Source: Aphodosoma sp045631465
GTDB lineage: Bacteria; Bacteroidota; Bacteroidia; Bacteroidales; Paludibacteraceae
Direction: 5' to 3'
Length of the DNA stretch: 64,000 nucleotides
NCBI GenBank assembly: GCA_045631465.1
Contig: JAZQUV010000018.1
Span: 4,046-68,045, forward strand
The position numbers and the translations under genes are program-made. This document shows positions 1 through 8,515 of the stretch, piece after piece (position 1 is the stretch's first letter; each line of letters begins with the position of its first letter). The notes beneath the pieces are model-generated. The model saw nothing but the letters and a program-made list of their open reading frames with translations. It ran no database searches and was not told where the DNA came from.

Positions 1-9
1 AAATATTAA

Positions 10-48
10 CTTTCAACTCTCAACTTTAAACTTTCAACTTTCAACTCT
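10..48. repeat. Degenerate TTTCAACT tandem repeat
   Basis: Four to five imperfect copies of a TTTCAACTC/TTTAAACT unit lie at the left edge. The repeat runs into the stop codon (41-43) of the response-regulator gene, so the repeat supplies the last bases of that gene. Similar AT-rich phrases occur in other spacers of this window. No function is visible. Confidence 0.6.
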
Positions 49-745
49 TAAAAGAATACCCATACCCTTGTCGCGACACCAACTGCACTCCATACCTACC
101 AATCTTCTTCCGCACTCGCGTGATATTCACATCCACCGTCCTATCCAACACACAAACATCATCGTGCCACACCATTTTCAATATCTCTTCACGCGAAAAC
201 ACTCGGTTTAGATTCTCTATAAATAATTTCAACAACTCAAACTCTCGCTTCGTAAATGCCACATCTCTCCCATCTATCTCTACTGTCTTATTATCTATAT
301 TCATCACTATCGACTCATACTCTACTGTCTTACCGCCCAACTGACGAATCGCAGTCTGAACCGGTGATTGCACTGCCGTGCGCCTCATCACTGCCTTCAC
401 CCTCAGCATCACCTCTTTTATCGAAAATGGTTTAGATATATAATCGTCAGCTCCTAGATTAAACCCTGTAACCAAGTCATTCTCAGCATCGCGTGCCGTA
501 ACAAATATTATTGGCACTCGCTTCAACTGCTCGTCTTCTCTCATCATCTTTGCCATCTTGAATCCCGATATCTCACCCATCATCACATCTAGCAACACCA
601 ACGCATAGTCCGACAATCGCAAACGCAACGCTTCCTCTGCCGAATGCGCCACATCTACATTATATCCCTCTAACTCAAGATTAAACTGCAATATCTCGCA
701 CAAATCCTCCTCATCATCTACCACCAAAATTCTATTATTTGCCAT
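41..745 (-). CDS. PhoB-like OmpR-family response regulator
   Basis: A 234-aa two-component response regulator, a cytoplasmic DNA-binding transcription factor. The N-terminal receiver domain (about 5-120) has the acidic pair D10/D11, phospho-acceptor D53 in the LLDVMM context, T83 and K105 (YISKPF). The C-terminal winged helix (about 135-234) has the OmpR/PhoB signature FTKREFELL and ends RQGYGYSF. The start at 745 is preferred because the receiver begins there; an in-frame extension to 799 is unrelated to the family and crosses the promoter at 770-777. It is the last gene after pstS-C-A-B, which suggests a PhoB role in phosphate limitation (inference). No partner histidine kinase is in the window; it may lie beyond the left edge. 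Confidence 0.85.
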   Translation of the reverse strand: MANNRILVVDDEEDLCEILQFNLELEGYNVDVAHSAEEALRLRLSDYALVLLDVMMGEISGFKMAKMMREDEQLKRVPIIFVTARDAENDLVTGFNLGADDYISKPFSIKEVMLRVKAVMRRTAVQSPVQTAIRQLGGKTVEYESIVMNIDNKTVEIDGRDVAFTKREFELLKLFIENLNRVFSREEILKMVWHDDVCVLDRTVDVNITRVRKKIGRYGVQLVSRQGYGYSFKS

Positions 746-769
746 AGTGCTTTGTTTTAAATTCCGATG

Positions 770-777
770 CAAAGTTA
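770..777 (-). promoter_or_regulatory. Bacteroidota-type promoter, -7 element
   Basis: On the minus strand this reads TAACTTTG, a match to TAnnTTTG, 25 bases upstream of the response-regulator ATG at 745. An ATTG lies 19 bases further upstream (797-800) where TTTG is expected. It suggests the regulator can be transcribed separately from the pst genes. Confidence 0.6.
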
Positions 778-816
778 CAAATAATTTGTTACAAAACAAT
801 TACACAATCAAATTAT

Positions 817-1584
817 TTACCCCATTTCCCCTGTCAAATATGCTTTTGTGCGTTCGTCTTTGGGGTTCGAAAACATATCGCTTGTATCGCCATACTCAAC
901 CAATTCTCCTAAATACATAAACATCGACCGCTCTGATATTCTTTGTGCTTGACCCATATTGTGTGTAACTATCAGTATCGTTACCTCTTTTTTCAACTCT
1001 ACCAATAACTCTTCTATATGTTTTGTCGCAATTGGATCAAGTGCCGATGTTGGCTCGTCCATCAATAGCACATCTGGTTGCAATGCCAATGCTCTCGCAA
1101 TGCACAATCGCTGCTGCTGTCCGCCCGACAGAAATGTTCCTTTCTTATTCAACACATCTTTTACCTCATCCCACAACGACACATTACGCAAACATCTCTC
1201 TACTGTCTCATCTCTATCGCTTTTGGCCAATTTAATTCCATTCAACGCAAAGCCTGCCAATACATTATCATAAATACTCATTGTCGGAAATGGCGTTGGT
1301 CTCTGAAATACCATACCTACTCTACGACGCACCTCAATTGGCTCCATCGAGAGTATGTTTTCGCCATTTAGCAATATCTCTCCATCCACTCGTATGTTTG
1401 GATATAGGTTATGCATAAGATTCACTGCGCGCAATAATGTAGATTTTCCACATCCCGATGGGCCCATAATGGCGGTAATACTATTTTTCTCTATCTCTGC
1501 CGACACGTATTTCACTGCCATTGTTTGCTTGGTGTATGACACACAAGTCTTCTTAAATTCAACTATTGGTTTTATTGATTCCAT
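817..1584 (-). CDS. pstB: Phosphate ABC transporter ATP-binding protein PstB
   Basis: 255-aa cytoplasmic ATPase of the high-affinity phosphate importer. Walker A GPSGCGKST is at 41-49, the Q-loop Q94 sits in FQRPTPFP (typical of PstB), the ABC signature LSGGQ is at 152-156, Walker B LLMDEPTSALD at 173-183 and the switch histidine at H208. Length is normal for the family. The start overlaps the end of pstA by 13 bases, which implies translational coupling. The response-regulator gene follows after 71 bases. No phoU follows pstB in this window, although that is a common neighbour. Confidence 0.97.
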   Translation of the reverse strand: MESIKPIVEFKKTCVSYTKQTMAVKYVSAEIEKNSITAIMGPSGCGKSTLLRAVNLMHNLYPNIRVDGEILLNGENILSMEPIEVRRRVGMVFQRPTPFPTMSIYDNVLAGFALNGIKLAKSDRDETVERCLRNVSLWDEVKDVLNKKGTFLSGGQQQRLCIARALALQPDVLLMDEPTSALDPIATKHIEELLVELKKEVTILIVTHNMGQAQRISERSMFMYLGELVEYGDTSDMFSNPKDERTKAYLTGEMG

Positions 1585-2426
1585 TTCTTTATCAAACTTT
1601 TAGATGTAATATTCAACATAAACACAAATAATAGAAGCACCAACGATGCTCCCCAAATCAATTCTTGCAGATTGGGGTCGTTAAAGAATTCCCAAATCAA
1701 CAGTGGCACTGCCGATATTGGCTTGTCTATCGACCATCTGACCAACGAACACCCTAATGCTGTGAACATCAACGGTGCTGTCTCGCCTATCACTCGCGAT
1801 ATTGCCAACAACACTCCCGTAAATATTCCCCCAAATGCCACAGGCAATTGCACCCGCATCATCACTCTTGCACGATTCCCCCCTAGTGCCAGCCCTGCCT
1901 CTTTCAACGATGCTGGCACTATTTTCAATGTCTCTTCGGTCGAACGCACTATCAATGGCAACATCATTATACATAGTGCCACACTTCCCGCTATGGCTGA
2001 GTAACCTTTCATCGGCACTACCACCCATATATAAGTGATAATGCCTATTATCACCGATGGCGTACCTTGCAATAGGTCTGTGAGATAACTAACCACTTGT
2101 GCGAATCTATTTTTGCTATTTTCGGCTAAAAACGCTCCACACATTATGCCCACTGGCACTGCTACTACCACTGCCATACCGAGCATAATCAGCGTACCTA
2201 CAATGCCATTTGCTATGCCTCCTGGTATCGGCTCGCCTGCCTCTATTGCCTTCATTGCTCTATATGCCGTAGGGGTTGGTTCTGTGAAAAACGACCATGT
2301 CAACTGGTCATAACCTCGCAAAAACACTTCGCCTAATATCGCAAACAACGGCACGGTTGTCAATCCTGCCAACAAGCAAATCAACCAAAAGGCTATCTTA
2401 TCTTCCATTAAACGTCTTTTTATCAT
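1572..2426 (-). CDS. pstA: Phosphate ABC transporter permease PstA
   Basis: 284-aa inner-membrane permease with about six hydrophobic segments. The cytoplasmic EAA loop, which docks on PstB, is visible as EAGLALGGNRARVMMRVQLP in the second half. PstA pairs with PstC to form the phosphate channel. It starts 4 bases after pstC ends and overlaps pstB by 13 bases, so it is part of one operon. A second ATG at codon 7 (MEDKIAF) is also possible, because the first transmembrane segment begins just after it. Confidence 0.95.
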   Translation of the reverse strand: MIKRRLMEDKIAFWLICLLAGLTTVPLFAILGEVFLRGYDQLTWSFFTEPTPTAYRAMKAIEAGEPIPGGIANGIVGTLIMLGMAVVVAVPVGIMCGAFLAENSKNRFAQVVSYLTDLLQGTPSVIIGIITYIWVVVPMKGYSAIAGSVALCIMMLPLIVRSTEETLKIVPASLKEAGLALGGNRARVMMRVQLPVAFGGIFTGVLLAISRVIGETAPLMFTALGCSLVRWSIDKPISAVPLLIWEFFNDPNLQELIWGASLVLLLFVFMLNITSKSLIKKWNQ

Positions 2427-2430
2427 ACTC

Positions 2431-3288
2431 TTATACTATTCTTGCTCGTTTTATCATTATTTTACCTACCATATTTATCACTGCTGTCATCAAAAACAAT
2501 ATCAACCCTATGGCTATCAACGACGATAGTCGCAACCCCTCTGCCTCGCCAAATTGATTGGCTATAATTGATGCCATCGAGTTTCCTGTCGAGGTTATCG
2601 AATCTGGGATGTTATTCGTATTTCCTATCAACATTGTCACTGTCATTGTTTCGCCTAATGCACGACCTATTGCCAAAACATACGACGAAAATATCCCCGA
2701 TCCTGCCACAGGGAACACCACTTTGCGCATCACCTCAAATCGTGTTGCTCCCAAACTATACGCCCCTTCTTTCAAATCCGATGGCACCATTTTTATAAAT
2801 TCCGCGCTCAATGAGGCGGCATATGGTATAATCATTATTGCCAACACCATCGAGGCTGTGAGTACCCCCGACCCTTGTGCCGATATATTCAATGCCATAA
2901 TCACTGGGCGCAAACTATAAAATCCCCACAACCCATATATTATTGAAGGAATACCTGCCAACAAATCAACCACTGCACTCAACACCGAGGCCACTTTCGT
3001 TCCCTTAAAATACTCTCCCACAAACAATGCCACTGGCAACGAAAACGGTATACAAAACACAAGTGCCAACATAGTGGTCATCAGCGTGCCGGTTATAAAC
3101 GGCAATGCCCCATACTGCTCTGCGTTTTCTGTATAGCTCCATTCCGACGAGGTCAAAAACCGAAAAAATCCAAAATGCTCAAATGCCTCGTATGCGTCAG
3201 TGACGAGGGCATAAATCACGCCCCCGCACACTATCGGCACAACCAATGCTGATGCAAATAATATTACTCTATATATTTTATCACTCAT
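2431..3288 (-). CDS. pstC: Phosphate ABC transporter permease PstC
   Basis: 285-aa inner-membrane permease with an N-terminal transmembrane helix and about five more. The EAA loop reads EGAYSLGATRFEVMRKVVFP. It is the partner of PstA in the phosphate importer. It lies 4 bases downstream of pstS and 4 bases upstream of pstA. Compared with proteobacterial PstC it is slightly short (about 285 against 310-320 residues), with little sequence before the first helix. Confidence 0.95.
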   Translation of the reverse strand: MSDKIYRVILFASALVVPIVCGGVIYALVTDAYEAFEHFGFFRFLTSSEWSYTENAEQYGALPFITGTLMTTMLALVFCIPFSLPVALFVGEYFKGTKVASVLSAVVDLLAGIPSIIYGLWGFYSLRPVIMALNISAQGSGVLTASMVLAIMIIPYAASLSAEFIKMVPSDLKEGAYSLGATRFEVMRKVVFPVAGSGIFSSYVLAIGRALGETMTVTMLIGNTNNIPDSITSTGNSMASIIANQFGEAEGLRLSSLIAIGLILFLMTAVINMVGKIMIKRARIV

Positions 3289-3292
3289 ATAG

Positions 3293-4402
3293 TTATTCCA
3301 TTATTGCTACTCCGTCATACGTCACCGACTTCAAGTTCATCATACTCAACTCTTTCGCCTTCTCTGGCAGTGGAGCATAATGCACCTCTGTCGTCAATGC
3401 TTGCACCTCATCCGAAAGCACATATTTCAACAAGTCTAATGTTGCCCCTGCTTGCTCTTTGCTTCTTCCTGAATAATTTTGCTCTTTATAAATAATCATC
3501 CATGTGAATGTTGCAATTGGATAAGCTCCTTTCGCATCCGAATTTGTTATTGAGCAACGTGTATCTGCTGGCATCTCTCCCGATGCTGCGGCCGAAATAC
3601 TTTCCGCCGTTGGTTTCACAAATTCGCCTCTCTGATTTTCTATCGTTGCGTAGGCTATCTTCTGTGCAAAAGCATACTCCGAACCAACATACCCAATCGC
3701 GTTCTTTGTCTGTTTAATCACGCCTGCTACTCCCGGATTACCTTTTGCTGCCTGACCTACAGCAAAATCCACCGATTTTCCTCTACCGTATTTCTCTGCC
3801 CACATCTCGCTCGCTTTTGTCAAATAATCCGTAAATACGAATGTCGTTCCCGAACCGTCAGAGCGAAACACTGGCATAATCATCTCTGCTGGCAATTCTA
3901 CTCCAGGATTTAATGCCACCAAACGTTCATCATTCCACATCGTAATTTCGCCTGCAAAAATCTGAGCTATCACCTCACCCGAAAGTTTCAAATCTTCCAC
4001 TCCGTCAATATTATATGCCAACACTACTGCTCCCATACACGTAGGCACATGCACCACTTCTGCCATCTCACTCATCTCTTTCTCCGACAAAAATGCATCG
4101 CTACCCGCAAAATCCACTATCTTATCTCTCAGATTGCGCACGCCTCCGCCCGAACCAATACCTCCGTAGGCAACTACATCACCATTCACTTCGGCAAATT
4201 TCTCAAATACTACATTGTAAAACGGAAGTGGAAATGTCGCACCCGCACCCGACAACTCCTGTGCCTCACGACCTCCATTCTTCGAATTACCACCACACGA
4301 TGCCATTGCCATCATCATGGCCGAAACGACACCTACAATCATAACACGCATAACTAAATATGCACTACTTTTTTTAATCTCTTTTTTCATTTCTTTTTTC
4401 AT
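3293..4402 (-). CDS. pstS: Phosphate-binding lipoprotein PstS
   Basis: 369-aa periplasmic phosphate-binding protein and first gene of the pst operon. The hydrophobic leader ends in the lipobox MASC with C36 as the probable lipidation site, so the protein is probably anchored to a membrane. GAGATFP at 52-58 and RSDGSGTTF at 180-188 are the phosphate-binding loops typical of PstS. The N-terminus has three Met-Lys-Lys repeats (MKKEMKKEIKK), so starts at 4402, 4390 or nearby cannot be told apart. Length is typical of the family. Confidence 0.95.
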   Translation of the reverse strand: MKKEMKKEIKKSSAYLVMRVMIVGVVSAMMMAMASCGGNSKNGGREAQELSGAGATFPLPFYNVVFEKFAEVNGDVVAYGGIGSGGGVRNLRDKIVDFAGSDAFLSEKEMSEMAEVVHVPTCMGAVVLAYNIDGVEDLKLSGEVIAQIFAGEITMWNDERLVALNPGVELPAEMIMPVFRSDGSGTTFVFTDYLTKASEMWAEKYGRGKSVDFAVGQAAKGNPGVAGVIKQTKNAIGYVGSEYAFAQKIAYATIENQRGEFVKPTAESISAAASGEMPADTRCSITNSDAKGAYPIATFTWMIIYKEQNYSGRSKEQAGATLDLLKYVLSDEVQALTTEVHYAPLPEKAKELSMMNLKSVTYDGVAIME

Positions 4403-4478
4403 AATAAATCTCTTTTTTATTGTTAAAACTAAACTATTTTATCTCTCAATCCCCTCCACCTATCTTCTCCCTACCCTC

Positions 4479-4556
4479 AACATACTATAAACATACTATA
4501 AATATAGGATAAATATACTATAAACATACTATAAATATACTATACAGCAATCCTCA
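4479..4556. repeat. ACTATAAATAT-rich intergenic repeat, copy 1
   Basis: Alternating ATACTATAAAC/ATATAGGATAAAT units fill the gap between the porin gene and pstS. Bases 4493-4556 match 10912-10975 upstream of typA at 62 of 64 positions. The sequence ends in TATACAGCAATCCTCA, which resembles the core of the palindrome-associated repeats at 40705, 51594 and 63238. Confidence 0.8.
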
Positions 4557-4562
4557 GAATAC

Positions 4563-5579
4563 TTATAAACCAAAATAACAACTTACGTATGCCATATACT
4601 TATTCTCTCCTTCCTTTGGTATAGTCATCCTAAAGTTAGGTGCCACTTTCACATACTTACCCAATTTCACCTGTGCACCTGCTATCACTGCCATTTCATC
4701 TTTTGCTGCATTCCAACCGTCATTCGATGTCAACATATCCCAACGGGCATATACATCTACTATTTTATGCGCTTTAACTGAGCCATACACCGAGCATCCC
4801 AACTGATTTCTATGCTCTACGTTGCCTGAATTCTGCATCATAGCAAACTCTCCGCCCAACGAAAACCTCTTATTCTTATACCCCACAAATGCTGCATAGT
4901 TATACACATCCAATTTACCCTCTGCCGTAGCATCATTCAACCCTCCATATAGTCTAACCGACAATCCTTCAACTGGCATAAATGTCAATCCCAATCCATA
5001 CTGAAATCCCAAATCACCTTGCACTTTCTTATAACCCTCGCCATTGGTCATAATCACATCTGCCGACACCCAATCTGCAAATTTATATGCCACCATCAAA
5101 CCCAAATCTGCGCTGCTACCAAATTTATATTGGTCCTGAAACGACTTATAAATATAGCGGTAACCCCAAAACTTCTCTTGCATATTGAATTGCGTGGTCG
5201 AAATCATACCTCCTGTCAATGTCAATCCTTCATATTTCCAACTCACTTGCGCATTCTTAATATATGCCACATAATGATAATCATCCACCTCACTAGGTTT
5301 TCCAATATCCATCACGGCTTTCAATTCCAATCCTTTTCCCAACGAATACTGATACCCCAAATACGTTCTATCCAACTGAAACCCGCATTTCGATACGCCA
5401 TTCTGCATCGTCATGTTGTAATTAGCAAATACCGAAACAATCGCCTTCCCTTTTGGTTCTACTTCCATAGCCACATTCTCCTTCGAGTCACCCTTCTTTG
5501 TAACTACCGAATCCATGGCCATAACATTTACCGACATAGCAGCCATAAACACTGCTAAAACAATTTTAATCTTTTTCAT
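4563..5579 (-). CDS. Outer-membrane porin-like protein, copy 1 (possible phosphate porin)
   Basis: 338-aa protein with a signal peptide (cleavage probably after VMA, residue 21), followed by alternating amphipathic strands and a C-terminal aromatic-rich strand ending YFGL, as expected for an outer-membrane beta barrel. Residues 123-174 are identical to residues 114-165 of the neighbour at 5876-6868, and most of 123-222 differs at only a few positions, while the N- and C-terminal parts diverge. It lies immediately upstream of the pst operon on the same strand, so a role in phosphate entry (OprO/OprP-like) is a reasonable inference from context only. A promoter-like TAATTTTG precedes it at 5655-5662. 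Confidence 0.75.
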   Translation of the reverse strand: MKKIKIVLAVFMAAMSVNVMAMDSVVTKKGDSKENVAMEVEPKGKAIVSVFANYNMTMQNGVSKCGFQLDRTYLGYQYSLGKGLELKAVMDIGKPSEVDDYHYVAYIKNAQVSWKYEGLTLTGGMISTTQFNMQEKFWGYRYIYKSFQDQYKFGSSADLGLMVAYKFADWVSADVIMTNGEGYKKVQGDLGFQYGLGLTFMPVEGLSVRLYGGLNDATAEGKLDVYNYAAFVGYKNKRFSLGGEFAMMQNSGNVEHRNQLGCSVYGSVKAHKIVDVYARWDMLTSNDGWNAAKDEMAVIAGAQVKLGKYVKVAPNFRMTIPKEGENKYMAYVSCYFGL

Positions 5580-5654
5580 AACTTTAAAACTAATAAATTT
5601 AACAAATCCAATAGTAAATTCCGAGCTCTAAAAATTACCATCTCTTTTCGACTG

Positions 5655-5662
5655 CAAAATTA
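5655..5662 (-). promoter_or_regulatory. Promoter -7 element for porin copy 1
   Basis: Minus-strand TAATTTTG, matching TAnnTTTG, about 75 bases upstream of the ATG at 5579. It lies downstream of the terminator at 5738-5771, so copy 1 appears to have its own transcript. Confidence 0.45.
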
Positions 5663-5737
5663 CTGCCCAAATATTACAACACTATTACAAAGCAATTAAG
5701 AAACAATGAAAGAATAATAACAAAACTAATACAAAAA

Positions 5738-5771
5738 AAGATGGAACTACCCAATCGGATAGTTCCATCTT
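5738..5771 (-). terminator. Intrinsic terminator after porin copy 2
   Basis: Perfect 12-bp stem (AAGATGGAACTA at 5738-5749, its complement at 5760-5771) with a 10-base loop. Read on the minus strand it is followed by seven T and then GTATTA. It separates the two porin genes transcriptionally. Confidence 0.85.
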
Positions 5772-5806
5772 GTATTTAACGCCAATTATATCAAACTCAA
5801 ATTAAT

Positions 5807-5875
5807 TTATAATTGTGCATTATGAACCGAAAGTCTTTGAACCTTTAGGTGAAAAAATTATGAATTGTGCATTGA
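5807..5875. repeat. AATTGTGCATT direct repeats
   Basis: Two copies of AATTGTGCATT (one near 5811, one near 5854) flank a non-repetitive stretch just downstream of porin copy 2. The same phrase, reverse-complemented, occurs twice at about 41783-41813 at the start of the DAHP synthase gene. Confidence 0.5.
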
Positions 5876-6868
5876 CTAAAGTCCAAAATAGCAACTCACA
5901 TATGCCATATATTTATTCTCACCACCTACTCTAGGCATCGCCATCCTAAAGTTTGGCGCCACCTTCACATACTTACCCAATTTCACCTGTGCACCTGCTA
6001 TCACGGCCATTTCATCCTTCTTGGCATAATCACTATTCAACGAATTCAACCAATCATATCTCGCATATACATCCACAATCTTATGCGCCTTAATCGAACC
6101 GTACACTGAGCATCCCAATTTATCATCTCCAAATACATTCTTCGTATTTTGCATCATATCAAACTCTGCTCCGAGTGAGAATCTATCGCACTTATACCCA
6201 ACAAATGCTGCATAGTTATACACATCCGATTTACCCTCTGCCGTAGCATCATTCAATCCGCCATATAGTCTAACCGACAATCCTTCAACTGGCATAAACG
6301 TCAATCCCAATCCATACTGAAAACCCATATCTCCTTGTATCTTCTTATACCCCTCGCCGTTGGTCATAATCGCATCTGCCGACACCCAATCTGCAAATTT
6401 ATATGCCACCATCAAACCCAAATCTGCGCTACTTCCAAATTTATATTGGTCTTGAAACGATTTATATATGTAGCGATAGCCCCAAAACTTCTCTTGCATA
6501 TTGAATTGCGTGGTCGAAATCATACCTCCCGACAGTGTCAATCCTTTATATTTCCAACTCACTTGTGCATTTTTCAAATATGCCACATAGTGATAATCAT
6601 TCACCGAATCCAATCGCCCAACATCCAACACTGCCTTCAACTCCACGCCATGTCCCAACGAATACTGATACCCCACATACGACCTATCTAGCACGAAACC
6701 ACACTTCGTCACTCCCGACTGCACATCCATCCCCAACCCTGCAAACACAGTGATTATAGCCTTCCCCTTAGGCTCTACTTTCTTCACCGCAACCGAATCT
6801 TGCGCACAAACCACTCCTCCCATCACAACCATCAACACCAATGTCAAAATAAATCTTACGTTCTTCAT
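5876..6868 (-). CDS. Outer-membrane porin-like protein, copy 2 (possible phosphate porin)
   Basis: 330-aa paralogue of the protein at 4563-5579. The signal peptide ends near residue 22 (VVCA then Q). The barrel-like central part is almost identical to copy 1, and DNA at 6375-6430 equals 5059-5114 without mismatch, while the ends have diverged. This pattern fits duplication followed by gene conversion of the core. It has its own promoter-like element at 6914-6921 and a terminator at 5738-5771. Function is inferred only from the barrel-like pattern and from the adjacent pst operon. Confidence 0.75.
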   Translation of the reverse strand: MKNVRFILTLVLMVVMGGVVCAQDSVAVKKVEPKGKAIITVFAGLGMDVQSGVTKCGFVLDRSYVGYQYSLGHGVELKAVLDVGRLDSVNDYHYVAYLKNAQVSWKYKGLTLSGGMISTTQFNMQEKFWGYRYIYKSFQDQYKFGSSADLGLMVAYKFADWVSADAIMTNGEGYKKIQGDMGFQYGLGLTFMPVEGLSVRLYGGLNDATAEGKSDVYNYAAFVGYKCDRFSLGAEFDMMQNTKNVFGDDKLGCSVYGSIKAHKIVDVYARYDWLNSLNSDYAKKDEMAVIAGAQVKLGKYVKVAPNFRMAMPRVGGENKYMAYVSCYFGL

Positions 6869-6913
6869 ATCTCAATTATTCTTATAAAAATTCAACATTA
6901 ACAAATCGACTAC

Positions 6914-6921
6914 AAAGATAC
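6914..6921 (-). promoter_or_regulatory. Promoter -7 element for porin copy 2
   Basis: Minus-strand TATCTTTG, a full match to TAnnTTTG, about 45 bases upstream of the ATG at 6868. Confidence 0.55.
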
Positions 6922-6973
6922 ACAACTTATATTACAAAACCATTACAAAATCAAAAAAATTTCATCTATATAC

Positions 6974-7013
6974 AAAAAAGCGACGCCTGCCACATCAGCA
7001 TGCATCGCTTTTT
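6974..7013 (-). terminator. Intrinsic terminator after the BamA/TamA-like gene
   Basis: Stem formed by AAAAAGCGA on the left and TCGCTTTTT on the right around a loop of about 20 bases with further weak pairing (GC..GC). On the minus strand the stem is followed by a T run and GTATATAG. It ends the plsC-DUF819-barrel transcript. Confidence 0.75.
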
Positions 7014-7024
7014 CGTTATTTATT

Positions 7025-8503
7025 TTAGAACAAATACCCCATTTTAATATAGAAATTTGCCCACTTAGCATTATCTTGTTTATCTAGTGCCATTGCCCAA
7101 TCCACCGACAACACAAAGTTTTCATTCATCGCCACTTTCAATCCCACACCGGTTGACATATGTGGCATATAGACTAAAGAGTTATCTAAATTACCCTCTT
7201 CATCAAGCACAAAATAATCTCCCAAACCTCGTTTCATTGGGTCACTATCCACCGCATACGCAGCTTTCACTGCCTCAAAATCCAACTCGTATGGCTGTGT
7301 TATCAATCCTAAATCAAAGAATGGTGCCAAACCTATATAAAAATGTTGTCTACCTATATCAAACTTCGCCACCTTAGCACGCAACTCTACATTGGCATAA
7401 GCAAAACCATTTGCCAAAATACGATTACGCATAATGCCTCGCAACGAGTTCGCTCCACCTAATCCTTCATACATAACGCGCTGTATAAACAACGTATTAA
7501 GATAGGTATTCATATAGAATGGCGACTTACCTGCAACATTATTCTGTGTACCAAGTCGATATGCAAATGTCACTCGGTCGCGATACACTGGCACATAATG
7601 ACGGAAATTGAAGTTAAATTGCAAATGGTTATATCCTGCAGCTGCTTGCTGACCATACTTGGCATTAAATGCTGCGGTATAAGTCAAAAATGCGTCGGCA
7701 TATATCCCCTTGGTCGGACATGTTCTTTGGTCGCGACTGTCATATGTTACACCTGCTCGTAGGTATGGATGCCATCCGCCTTTTGCTTCATTCGGATTTA
7801 TCAATCCCCACTTCTCATATTTTTCATACAATCCCTCTACCTGGTCATTCATTGCTTTTTGGTCTGCTAGCGGAATATTTGGGTCATACTCTTTCTTTCC
7901 ATTGAGCATATCTATATCACACTCATCAATCATATATCCCAACACTCCAACTCCTGCATTCCACTTGATATTTTTCCATATCGTTCCCTCCATATCTGCC
8001 GCAAAACGGAATATATCTCGCTTATATTTATAGAATGCGCGCGATTGATACTGGCTCACATCTCCCATCTTGCTTTGGTCCTTCTTCCATTTATGGAAAT
8101 CTTGGTCATACACCGATTGATAACCGTTATAACCATAAAAGTCACACATCGCATCTGGCTGATAAGTAGCATCCAATGTCAAGCGATGTTTTGGTATCAA
8201 ATACTTACTATCATAGTTCACACGAAATATACCATAATTCTTAGTCGTATATGCTGCCTCGGCATAAATCGAGTGAATATACTCAGGATACTGCGACCCG
8301 TCTCCATAATAATATATATTGGCTAATGCCCCTCCCTGAAATCCTAAATCTGCATCAAATGCTACCGATGGAAGTGCTCCAAAATTCCAACCTTTTTTTA
8401 TCTTTCGTCCTAAAGAGTCGGTCTCTTGCACCTTCTCTTTTTTCTCTGCCTGCATCGACATTGCCATCAATGCCGCAAATATTAATACGAGATAACGTTT
8501 CAT
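7025..8503 (-). CDS. BamA/TamA-family outer-membrane protein
   Basis: 492-aa protein with a signal peptide (MKRYLVLIFAALMAMSMQAE), then a short region (GWNFGALPSVAFDADLGFQGG) typical of Bacteroidota Omp85-like proteins carrying an N-terminal DUF5982 region, then a long beta-barrel with alternating strands. GGANSLRGIMRNR (around 350-362) resembles the conserved RGF/RGY loop of the Omp85 superfamily. No POTRA domains are obvious, so it is more likely a surface-antigen-type barrel than the essential BamA. The start at 8503 is chosen over 8515 because it begins the signal peptide. It is the third gene of the unit with DUF819 (12-base gap) and the acyltransferase. Confidence 0.75.
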   Translation of the reverse strand: MKRYLVLIFAALMAMSMQAEKKEKVQETDSLGRKIKKGWNFGALPSVAFDADLGFQGGALANIYYYGDGSQYPEYIHSIYAEAAYTTKNYGIFRVNYDSKYLIPKHRLTLDATYQPDAMCDFYGYNGYQSVYDQDFHKWKKDQSKMGDVSQYQSRAFYKYKRDIFRFAADMEGTIWKNIKWNAGVGVLGYMIDECDIDMLNGKKEYDPNIPLADQKAMNDQVEGLYEKYEKWGLINPNEAKGGWHPYLRAGVTYDSRDQRTCPTKGIYADAFLTYTAAFNAKYGQQAAAGYNHLQFNFNFRHYVPVYRDRVTFAYRLGTQNNVAGKSPFYMNTYLNTLFIQRVMYEGLGGANSLRGIMRNRILANGFAYANVELRAKVAKFDIGRQHFYIGLAPFFDLGLITQPYELDFEAVKAAYAVDSDPMKRGLGDYFVLDEEGNLDNSLVYMPHMSTGVGLKVAMNENFVLSVDWAMALDKQDNAKWANFYIKMGYLF

Positions 8504-8515
8504 AATACTAATCAT

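Noticed and set aside
1681..2028. A 115-codon frame within pstA
   Set aside because: It overlaps a well-supported permease gene in another frame and has no family features.
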